Shown here one piece after another: positions 1 to 5,285 of a stretch of 7,012 nt of DNA (positions are counted from its first letter, which is position 1; the number at the start of each line of letters is the position of its first letter). The stretch comes from an uncultured Verrucomicrobia subdivision 3 bacterium. Lineage in GTDB: Bacteria; Verrucomicrobiota; Verrucomicrobiae; Limisphaerales; CAMLLE01. The DNA lies in NCBI GenBank assembly GCA_946480555.1, contig CAMLLE010000158.1, positions 1 to 7,012 on the forward strand, given 5' to 3'. The notes below the pieces were generated by a model. The model searched no databases. It had not been told where the DNA came from and saw nothing but the letters and a program-made list of their open reading frames with translations. Position numbers and translations under genes: made by a program.

Positions 1-175
1 GGATGAGGCAGATGTCGCCGCGTTCTTCGGAAACAGTAATGGCCCGTGAGATGTAACCGGCGGTGGCAGGTCCGATGGCGCCCTTGACTTCGATCAATCC
101 AACATTCGCCGCCTGAAGCCGCAAAGCGGCCAGAAGGGTGAGTCCCGCAATGAGAACTGTCGCCAAACGTTTCAT
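1..175 (-). CDS. NfeD-like membrane serine protease, N-terminal fragment (runs off left edge)
   Basis: Only the first 58 codons are present. They start at ATG 173-175 and the frame continues past base 1. Residues 1-23 form a Sec-type signal or membrane anchor: MKR, then a hydrophobic stretch rich in Leu and Ala, ending LQAAN. The following segment (VGLIEVKGAIGPATAGYISR, then a helix ending ERGDICLI) matches the opening beta-strand and helix of the ClpP/S49-type protease domain of long NfeD proteins. In these the strand and the 'I-GPAT--YI-RAI' pattern precede the catalytic Ser/Lys region. Known members are membrane proteases that cleave stomatin partners. The catalytic residues and any C-terminal membrane and OB-fold parts lie outside the window and cannot be checked. 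The start is supported by a good Shine-Dalgarno, TGAGG, five bases upstream. It lies 142 bp downstream of the GH43 gene on the same strand, with its own candidate promoter. Family call fairly secure; full-length architecture unknown. Confidence 0.8.
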   Translation of the reverse strand, partial: MKRLATVLIAGLTLLAALRLQAANVGLIEVKGAIGPATAGYISRAITVSEERGDICLI

Positions 176-180
176 CGCAA

Positions 181-185
181 CCTCA
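181..185 (-). promoter_or_regulatory. Shine-Dalgarno of the NfeD-like gene
   Basis: On the minus strand TGAGG stands five bases before the ATG at 175. It is the only clear ribosome-binding site in the window. The other five genes have weak or no complementarity to the anti-SD at their best starts, so their starts were chosen from signal peptides or family N-termini instead. Confidence 0.6.
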
Positions 186-190
186 CAGGC

Positions 191-218
191 ACGGTAGCAG
201 AGAATGCGAAGGGCGCAA
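191..218 (-). promoter_or_regulatory. Candidate sigma-70-like promoter for the NfeD-like gene
   Basis: On the minus strand a TTGCGC (plus 213-218) is followed after 16 bases by TACCGT (plus 191-196). That -10 is preceded by TGC, giving an extended -10 pattern, TGnTAnnnT. It sits 15 bases upstream of the ATG, which leaves a very short leader containing the Shine-Dalgarno. The -35 matches consensus only in its TTG. This is a visual match and could arise by chance in GC-rich DNA. Confidence 0.25.
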
Positions 219-236
219 CCAATGCCTTTCCTCGTC

Positions 237-294
237 GTCCTCGAAAACCCCCAAACAATCGAGGACCAGGACGATTACGAGAGCGACAATCGTC
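237..294 (-). other. Two tandem hairpins between the GH43 and NfeD-like genes
   Basis: GTCCTCGA (237-244) pairs perfectly with TCGAGGAC (259-266): 8 bp, 14-base loop. Three bases on, GACGATT (270-276) pairs perfectly with AATCGTC (288-294): 7 bp, 11-base loop. A third pairing, TCGTCC (235-240) with GGACGA (269-274), uses the left arms of both hairpins and so excludes them. No T-run follows on the minus strand, so these are not classical intrinsic terminators. They sit just after the GH43 stop (318-320) and about 60-120 bases before the NfeD-like start. They could act as an mRNA-stabilising 3' end, a rho-dependent stop context, or a switchable leader. The pairings are seen directly; the role is inference. 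Confidence 0.5.
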
Positions 295-317
295 ACCCGC
301 CGCGCCCCGGGCAGGTG

Positions 318-1310
318 CTATTTCTGGAGGGCGGTTTCTCCCGTCACGATGTCCAACGTCCATGGCTTCGGCTCCGGCAGGCGGAGATGCCCGTCGCCGA
401 TCTCCAGCGGCATCCACAGATATCGCGAATCCCATTGCGTGCGCGGGCGCCACATGTCGCCCATGAAAATCACGGAGGTCTTCTTTGTGCCAACCACCTT
501 GATCATCATGGTCGATTGCGAGCTGTAGGTGTTCGAATCCGGAGGTGCGATGTCCTTGAACTCCGACCATGGACCGGCAAGCGACCTGGCCGTTGCGAAC
601 TTGTTGGGGTTTGGATTCCAGCCGGTCAGCGCCGAACCGAGCGCATAGTAAAGACCATTGTGGTTCACCACCGCGCCGCCTTCCAACGGCGATTTGATGA
701 AACTCACTTCCTTTTCCACATCCATGTAATCTTCCGAAAGCTTCGCGATGTGAAAACCCTTTGACGGACGATCTTCGAAAATCAAATAAGCAGAGCCATC
801 GTCGTCGATGAACTGCCCTATGTCGCGGCTTTCGCAGCCCAGCGGGCGGAAGCTCTTCACGTATTGATAATCGCCATCCACCGTGTCGCATACCGCGACG
901 CCCACCCGCGCAAATTGATAGCGACCGTCGTCGAGGTGGAAGTACATCACGAACTTCTTCGTCTTGGGATTGTGAAACACCTTGGGCCGTTCCAGCACCC
1001 AGCCGCGACCCAGGTTTTCAGGGTCGGACTGCTTCAAGACCTGGTTTCGAAAAGTCCAGCTGGCCAGGTTCGTGGATGCGTAACAGGCGACGAAACGCTT
1101 CCCCCGCTCGTTGTCCTGGCTTCGATCTTCGCCAAACCAGTAATAGGTGTCGTCGAGCTTGATGATTCCGCCGCCGTGCGCCTGCACATGTTTGCCGCGG
1201 TCATCCAGCCAGAGTTCCCCGGGTTTGATCAATGCCGGCGCCGCCGCACTACGCGCAAGTGAGAAGATCAGTATGGCGAGACTGAACGCGATCGTTTGAA
1301 GTTGATTCAT
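318..1310 (-). CDS. Exported GH43 glycosidase, exo-beta-1,3-galactanase-like (GH43_24 type)
   Basis: 330 aa. Residues 1-24 are a signal peptide (MNQLQ, a hydrophobic core AFSLAILIFSLA, then SAAA before PALI), so the enzyme is exported. The rest is a five-bladed beta-propeller. It follows, almost blade by blade from memory, the fungal and clostridial exo-beta-1,3-galactanases that trim the galactan backbone of arabinogalactan. Shared motifs: VQAHGGGI (42-49) with YYWFGED (56-62), ERPKVF (107-112), RPLGCESRD (155-163), PLEGGAVV (208-215), GWNPNPNKF (230-238), the Gln of YSSQS (Gln265), and MGDMWRP (283-289). Glu107, Glu210 and Gln265 fall where that group has its modulating Glu, acid Glu and the Gln that replaces the usual GH43 catalytic base. 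Start: ATG 1308-1310 is chosen because it opens the signal peptide. A GTG at 1376, three bases past the upstream stop, is in frame but would bury the signal 22 residues in. It follows the esterase gene by 69 bp, probably as one transcript. Exact substrate unproven; a related GH43 subfamily is the alternative. Confidence 0.87.
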   Translation of the reverse strand: MNQLQTIAFSLAILIFSLARSAAAPALIKPGELWLDDRGKHVQAHGGGIIKLDDTYYWFGEDRSQDNERGKRFVACYASTNLASWTFRNQVLKQSDPENLGRGWVLERPKVFHNPKTKKFVMYFHLDDGRYQFARVGVAVCDTVDGDYQYVKSFRPLGCESRDIGQFIDDDGSAYLIFEDRPSKGFHIAKLSEDYMDVEKEVSFIKSPLEGGAVVNHNGLYYALGSALTGWNPNPNKFATARSLAGPWSEFKDIAPPDSNTYSSQSTMMIKVVGTKKTSVIFMGDMWRPRTQWDSRYLWMPLEIGDGHLRLPEPKPWTLDIVTGETALQK

Positions 1311-1379
1311 AAGTTCGATGTGAAAGACGACATTGCGGGCATTCCGGCGTAACCGTGTCCCGGCCGCACAATTCACGCT

Positions 1380-2066
1380 TCAATTCCCTTTCGACAGGTC
1401 GTTCGAAAGGGCCGCCGCAACCGTCTTTGCCATGATGCGCGCGCCTTCCTTGTTCGGGTGAACTTTGTCCGGGAAACAATCGCTGCGGCCGTCCAGCGCG
1501 GAATGCAGGTCGATCAGAAGCAGGTTCTCTTCCTGCGCCAGCTGACGAATCTTAGGGATGATTGTGCCGCTGATCACGCTTTCGCGAATGCCGCCGCCCT
1601 CCGGAAAAGCCGGCACGGGCAGGCAGGCGTAAATCTTGATGCGGGGATTCGCCGTGCGAAACTTCGCGATCATCTCGCGGTAGCTCGCCAGAAAATCGTC
1701 GGGATGCATCTCCACGTTTTGTGGCTTGCTGTCATTCGTGCCGAGCTTGATTACCACCACGTCAGGCTTCGATTCGAGCGCGGCCTTGAACTCTGCCCGC
1801 TGCATGTAGGGCCGGTCGCCCGTGTTCATCATGGTTGTGCCGCTGACGCCGTAATTGGTCACATGCCATTTGCCGCCGAGCATGCGCGCCAGCTGCGCCG
1901 GATAAGAATTCGTCGTTTGATGCTTCACGCCGACTCCTTGCGTAATGCTGTCGCCCACGCACGCCACGCGCGTGATGTTGGTTCCGCAGCTTTGCGTTTC
2001 CGCCCCGTGAGAGAGGCACGTGAAGATCACAGCAAACAGGGCGCTGAACGGGCGGCTGAATTTCAT
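1380..2066 (-). CDS. Exported SGNH/GDSL-family esterase
   Basis: 228 aa. An N-terminal signal peptide (MKFSRP, hydrophobic ALFAVIFTCL, SHGA) is followed by a complete SGNH hydrolase domain. Block I is CVGDSITQG with nucleophile Ser40. Block II Gly is in NYGVSG (Gly73). Block III is GTND with Asn111. Block V is DKVHP with Asp200 and His203. All four signature residues are present, so it should be active. Families with this fold remove acetyl or acyl groups from carbohydrates (acetylxylan, rhamnogalacturonan or sialate esterases) or are lysophospholipases; sequence alone does not say which. The start at ATG 2064-2066 is fixed by the signal peptide. The frame stays open upstream to 2198, but that extension has no family-like content. 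There is no visible Shine-Dalgarno. The gene begins 160 bp after tgt and ends 69 bp before the exported GH43 enzyme. A glycan deacetylase working with that glycosidase is the simplest reading (inference). Confidence 0.88.
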   Translation of the reverse strand: MKFSRPFSALFAVIFTCLSHGAETQSCGTNITRVACVGDSITQGVGVKHQTTNSYPAQLARMLGGKWHVTNYGVSGTTMMNTGDRPYMQRAEFKAALESKPDVVVIKLGTNDSKPQNVEMHPDDFLASYREMIAKFRTANPRIKIYACLPVPAFPEGGGIRESVISGTIIPKIRQLAQEENLLLIDLHSALDGRSDCFPDKVHPNKEGARIMAKTVAAALSNDLSKGN

Positions 2067-2226
2067 GGCTGCATTGCAACGTTTCGCACGAATATCTGCG
2101 GACACTGACGCCGCCGCCATTGGGATTGTTACGCAGGAATTCCCGCGGCAGACAGTGTGAGGATGCTCGAAATCCTGAATTCTGTCCGGCGCCGTCACGG
2201 TCTCAATGCGAAGTTCGAAAACGCTT

Positions 2227-3369
2227 CTAGCGATCCTTCGCTGCGGCCCGGGCGAGCATCACCTTCTGCGACGGCCGATAGTTCGCGATGAACTCACGGC
2301 GATATTCCGCAAACGTCCCGTTCGCAATCGCCTTTCTCACCTCCTGCATCACTTTCAGGTACATGTACGAGTTGTGAACGCTGAGCATGCGCAGCCCGAG
2401 GATTTCGTTCACGTTCAGCAGATGCCGCAGGTAAGCGCGGGTGAAATGGCGGCAGGCGTAACATTCGCAGCCCTCTTCGATCGGAGTAAAATCGGATTTG
2501 AACATGCCGCCCTTGATGCTGATGGTGCCCTTGTGCGTGAAGGCGGTGCCGTTGCGCGCCACGCGCGTGGGCAGCACACAGTCAAACATGTCCACGCCGC
2601 GTGCGACCAGTTCCACGAGCTGTGCCGGCGTGCCCAGTCCCATCGCGTAGCGCGGCTGATTTGCCGGCAGATGCGGCTCCGTGATCTCAATCGCCTTCAA
2701 CATTTCAGGCTCAGGTTCGCCCACGCTCACGCCGCCGATCGCGTAGCCATCGAATTTCAATTCGATCAACGCCTTCGCGCAATGCTCGCGCATCTCGGCA
2801 TTGGAACCGCCCTGCACGATGCCAAACACGAGCTGGCCAGGCGCGCGTGGCTGTTCGCGGCACTCGCCAGCCCAGCGAATCGTTCGTTCCACCGCCGCCT
2901 TTAATTCCTTTATCGGTGCGGTATGTGGCGGGCAATCGTCGAACACCATCGCGATGTCTGAGCCGAGTTCGCGCTGGATTCCCATCGCTTCCTTCGGCCC
3001 GAGAAACAGAAGTGAGCCGTCGAGGTGTGATCGAAACTCCACGCCATGCGCCTGGATTTTGCGAATCTTGGAGAGGCTGAAAACCTGGAAGCCGCCGCTG
3101 TCGGTGAGAATCGGCAAATCCCAGTTCATGAACCGGTGTAGCCCGCCGGCGGCGCGAATGATTTCCATGCCGGGACGGATGTTCAGATGATACGTGTTAC
3201 CGAGGATGATCTGCGTGCCCATCTCAAGCAGCTCACGCGGATCAAGCGCTTTCACGCTGGCCTGCGTGCCCACAGGCATGAACACGGGCGTTTCAATCGT
3301 GCCATGTGCTGTGGTCAAGCGCCCGAGGCGGGCCTTGGTTTCGGAATCTGTCTGGAGCAACTCGAACAT
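2227..3369 (-). CDS. tgt: Queuine (preQ1) tRNA-guanine transglycosylase
   Basis: 380 aa, close to the 375 aa of the E. coli enzyme, and colinear with it throughout. Bacterial Tgt swaps guanine-34 for preQ1 in the GUN anticodons of Asp, Asn, His and Tyr tRNAs, a step in queuosine synthesis, in the cytoplasm. Visible landmarks: FMPVGTQASVK (30-40), IILGNTYHLNIRPG (54-67), ILTDSGGFQVFSL (87-99) with base-binding Asp90, FDDCPP (143-148), VQGG (185-188), GGVSVGE (212-218), MFDCVLPTR (261-269) with nucleophile Asp263, and the zinc site Cys301, Cys303, Cys306, His332. All active-site and zinc residues are present. Start at ATG 3367-3369, which gives the normal N-terminus MFELL; a TTG 12 codons upstream would add non-family residues. 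The neighbours are not the queA, yajC or secD/secF genes often found near tgt, so this copy stands apart from other queuosine genes within the window. Confidence 0.97.
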   Translation of the reverse strand: MFELLQTDSETKARLGRLTTAHGTIETPVFMPVGTQASVKALDPRELLEMGTQIILGNTYHLNIRPGMEIIRAAGGLHRFMNWDLPILTDSGGFQVFSLSKIRKIQAHGVEFRSHLDGSLLFLGPKEAMGIQRELGSDIAMVFDDCPPHTAPIKELKAAVERTIRWAGECREQPRAPGQLVFGIVQGGSNAEMREHCAKALIELKFDGYAIGGVSVGEPEPEMLKAIEITEPHLPANQPRYAMGLGTPAQLVELVARGVDMFDCVLPTRVARNGTAFTHKGTISIKGGMFKSDFTPIEEGCECYACRHFTRAYLRHLLNVNEILGLRMLSVHNSYMYLKVMQEVRKAIANGTFAEYRREFIANYRPSQKVMLARAAAKDR

Positions 3370-3425
3370 CGCGAAAAGTGTGGGAAGAATCCGGTGCCGA
3401 CGCAAAACGAATTGCCGTCCGCACC

Positions 3426-3452
3426 AAGGTGGGGCGCGTCGCTCAGCGCGCG
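3426..3452 (-). repeat. 27-bp GC-rich dispersed repeat, copy 1 (upstream of tgt)
   Basis: This 27-bp segment matches the reverse complement of 6898-6924 at 25 of 27 positions; the differences are at 3441 (G versus T) and 3445 (A versus C). It opens AAGGTGGGGCGCG and ends GCGCGCG, so its ends can fold back on each other through CGCG arms. It lies 57 bp upstream of the tgt start, in the tgt promoter or leader region. An AT-rich TTAAAAT on the minus strand (3465-3471) just upstream could be a -10 box, but no partner -35 is evident. Strand is nominal. Confidence 0.7.
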
Positions 3453-3501
3453 TCGCATGCAGTCATTTTAACCTTCGCGACAGGAATTCCCCGCTGATTC
3501 C

Positions 3502-3546
3502 CTATCGGAAACCAACGCTGAGTCAGCTTCCCCTCCGGCTATCGGA
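3502..3546. repeat. Palindrome GCTGAGTCAGC between direct repeats CTATCGGA
   Basis: In the tgt / flavoprotein gap an 11-bp palindrome (3517-3527, arms GCTGA and TCAGC around one G) lies between two identical 8-bp direct repeats, CTATCGGA at 3502-3509 and 3539-3546, spaced 37 bp start to start. The layout could be an operator-like site or part of a degraded repeat. It begins 16 bp past the flavoprotein stop codon and lies about 130-180 bp upstream of tgt. Function not known. Confidence 0.4.
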
Positions 3547-3561
3547 TGGGTGAGGCCAAGG

Positions 3562-4974
3562 CTACGAATGCAGCAACGACTTCAACACGTCGTCCACGGT
3601 GTAAGAGTCAGCCTTCCCTTCCGCGAACATGGCGATGTTTTCAAATTCATTCCCCGCTGTGACCAACGGCAATTCCTCCTCCCCGCCCCTGCGCATCTGC
3701 CCGATGTCAACCGTGGCCAGCAGCCCGTTGCAAACGCATTTGCGGCCCTCCGTCTCCGCCACCGAGCCTCCCTTGCGCACAAAATCCTCCACCGGCTCCG
3801 CCGGGCAGCGATAGCCGATTGTTCCGTCAGACTTTCGATACAAGTGCCGCAGATAGCCGAGATCGCAGATGCGCTCGCGTTGCTCGAAAGCAGCCGCGTC
3901 TGAAAGCGTTCCATCCATTTGAGCGACCTTGAACGGGAATCCGGTCGGCGACGCCAGCGGATCGGTAAAGACGCGCGCCTGGCCGGCGCGGCTCAATTGA
4001 ATGGCACGGTGCTTCAGCGCCGGCGAAACACCCGATTCTTCGCAGAACGCAAAGGCAGTTCCGACCTGGATTCCCACCGCGCCCAGTTGCCGTGCCTCGG
4101 CCAGCTTTCCGGCGCGGCCAAATGATCCCGCCAACCAGAATGGCAATCCAAGCTCGCGAATTTTTTCCAGATCGGGAACATCACGAATCCCGTACACCGG
4201 TTCACCCGCGGCGCTCAGCTGCATCGGTCCGCGCGGTGGCGCGTTGTGACCGCCTGCCGTTTCGCCTTCGACCACGAAGCCATCCACGCGGCCATTTGAT
4301 TTTCGCGCCAGAGTCATCGCCAGCGTGGCGGAGGCGACAATCGCCAGAAACTTTGGGCGTAACAGCGGATCTTTGCGCGCGTATGGCTGCGGATCAAACT
4401 TCGACGTGAACACTTCTCCGGCTTGCGCGCCTTCGACCGCCAGCGCGAGTTCTGCGGACTCGTTGCGCGCCAGTTGATCAAGAATTCCAGGAATCGTTCT
4501 CGGAATCCCGGCACCCATGAGCACGTAATCCACATCGGCCAACATCGCACCAAACAACGTTGGCAAAGTGGGCAGTTGGATTTTCTCCAGCAGGTTGATG
4601 CCGACGACCCCCGAATGACCTTCTTTCGCGAGGAACACTTCCGCGAAAGCGCCGGCGACCGTGAGATCGGTCAGAATCGACGCCGGCGAGATGGTTGGCA
4701 TGGGAACGGGTTTAAATGGGGCGTTGGCGGGTTTGCCGCCTTCGATGAAATATTCCGCCAGCAACCGGGCGGCGACGGATGGATTCGGAAAATGGCTGAG
4801 CGCGCGCCGCATATCGCCACCGGGATCACCCACTTGGAGTCGGCGTGCGAGGACGATGCCGATGGCGGTGCCGGACACGACGCCGAGCTGGCCGGCGGCG
4901 GAGACGGCGCGAGCCAAACGCCAGTTTGAGACGGCGGCACCCATGCCGCCCTGAATGATTGAAGGTAGTATCAT
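3562..4974 (-). CDS. Nitronate monooxygenase / 2-nitropropane dioxygenase-like flavoprotein, long form
   Basis: 470 aa, cytoplasmic, no signal peptide. The N-terminus MILPSIIQGGMGAAVSNWRL is the usual first strand and FMN-binding loop of the NMO family, followed by GVVSGTA (31-37). The FMN-phosphate parts of the TIM barrel are clear: VVEGETAGGH (234-243), FWLAGSFG (279-286) and GAVGIQVGTAF (298-308). Family members are FMN enzymes that oxidise nitronates; close relatives include enoyl reductases and other FMN oxidoreductases, so the substrate is open. The His of the AGGH motif (His243) is present. Classical members are about 320-380 aa. Here there is an insertion around residues 47-105 and a C-terminal extension after about 340, with Cys370, Cys390, Cys413 and Cys415 (RKCVCNGLLA) and a trailing helix. 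Start at ATG 4972-4974; no Shine-Dalgarno is visible, but the family N-terminus fits exactly. It is preceded by a 311-bp gap and followed, 192 bp on, by tgt. Confidence 0.85.
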   Translation of the reverse strand: MILPSIIQGGMGAAVSNWRLARAVSAAGQLGVVSGTAIGIVLARRLQVGDPGGDMRRALSHFPNPSVAARLLAEYFIEGGKPANAPFKPVPMPTISPASILTDLTVAGAFAEVFLAKEGHSGVVGINLLEKIQLPTLPTLFGAMLADVDYVLMGAGIPRTIPGILDQLARNESAELALAVEGAQAGEVFTSKFDPQPYARKDPLLRPKFLAIVASATLAMTLARKSNGRVDGFVVEGETAGGHNAPPRGPMQLSAAGEPVYGIRDVPDLEKIRELGLPFWLAGSFGRAGKLAEARQLGAVGIQVGTAFAFCEESGVSPALKHRAIQLSRAGQARVFTDPLASPTGFPFKVAQMDGTLSDAAAFEQRERICDLGYLRHLYRKSDGTIGYRCPAEPVEDFVRKGGSVAETEGRKCVCNGLLATVDIGQMRRGGEEELPLVTAGNEFENIAMFAEGKADSYTVDDVLKSLLHS

Positions 4975-5062
4975 GTTTCAAAACGCCACGCTCGCAGAGC
5001 GCGGCAGACGACCGACGGGACCGCTTGCGAAGGCAACCAATCCGCTTGGAGACCGATCAGCC

Positions 5063-5098
5063 ACAGGCTATCGCCAAACGGCGGGAAGGAAAGCCTGT
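5063..5098 (-). other. Nested stem-loop in the flavoprotein gene leader
   Basis: ACAGGCT (5063-5069) pairs perfectly with AGCCTGT (5092-5098). Inside it CGCC (5072-5075) pairs with GGCG (5080-5083) around the loop AAAC. The result is a 7-bp outer and 4-bp inner stem with an asymmetric internal loop (2 and 8 bases). It lies 88-124 bases before the flavoprotein start, with no following T-run. It may be a leader structure or part of an old repeat. Confidence 0.4.
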
Positions 5099-5182
5099 TC
5101 ATTTACGGAATTCGCAACGGGCAGAGCGCAAAAAACGATTATTGCTTCCGGGCTTCTCTCCAATGGAGCTGACATTCGTTCC

Positions 5183-5238
5183 CGGGGAGCATAGGCGTCC
5201 CGCCTGTGGAATCCGGCGTCCCGCCGAATTCCTCCCCG
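5183..5238. repeat. Twin-hairpin palindromic element (REP-like)
   Basis: Two near-identical 13-base hairpins sit 21 bp apart: AGGCG-TCC-CGCCT (5193-5205) and CGGCG-TCC-CGCCG (5214-5226). The closing pair differs (A:T versus C:G) yet pairing is kept in both. The second hairpin continues outward through one mismatch into GGAAT (5208-5212) with ATTCC (5228-5232). The whole unit is enclosed by CGGGGA (5183-5188) and TCCCCG (5233-5238). It starts about 50 bp after the beta-helix stop codon. There is no T-run, so a dispersed palindromic repeat, perhaps stabilising the 3' end of the mRNA, fits better than an intrinsic terminator. The pairing is seen; the REP label is inference. Confidence 0.6.
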
Positions 5239-5285
5239 CGAAACAGGGACAAACATTTTCGGTACTCGGCGGGTTGCGCCCCCTT

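Larger units (their letters stand above)
4975..5285. other. 311-bp gap between the beta-helix and flavoprotein genes
   Basis: No gene is supported here on either strand. On the minus strand it is the 3' flank of the beta-helix gene and the leader of the flavoprotein gene. It holds two structured elements listed separately (5063-5098 and 5183-5238). A run of six A (5130-5135) gives T6 on the minus strand, but I see no convincing GC-rich stem directly before it, so I do not call a terminator. No convincing -35/-10 pair was found for the flavoprotein gene. Confidence 0.6.

Noticed and set aside
172..891. Minus-strand 239-codon frame overlapping the GH43 gene and the following gap
   Set aside because: It is out of frame with the GH43 enzyme, Arg/Gly-rich, and resembles no family; the GH43 frame explains the region.
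1311..1376. Upstream GTG start for the GH43 gene, three bases after the esterase stop (possible translational coupling)
   Set aside because: It would place a clean signal peptide 22 residues inside the protein after an Arg-rich, non-family stretch. Coupling remains possible but is less likely than the ATG at 1310.
1458..2108. Plus-strand open frame antisense to the SGNH esterase
   Set aside because: The esterase on the other strand has all four catalytic blocks; the antisense product shows nothing recognisable.
2067..2198. 44-residue N-terminal extension of the esterase
   Set aside because: The extension has no family similarity, and the signal peptide begins exactly at the ATG at 2066.
2067..2226. 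Promoter-like TTGAGA followed by AGAATT in the tgt / esterase gap (minus strand)
   Set aside because: The spacing is 17 bp, but the -10 matches consensus at only two of six positions, so I do not call it.
2206..2904. Plus-strand open frame antisense to tgt
   Set aside because: It is wholly shadowed by a textbook Tgt with all catalytic and zinc residues, and its own translation is His/Arg-rich and without family features.
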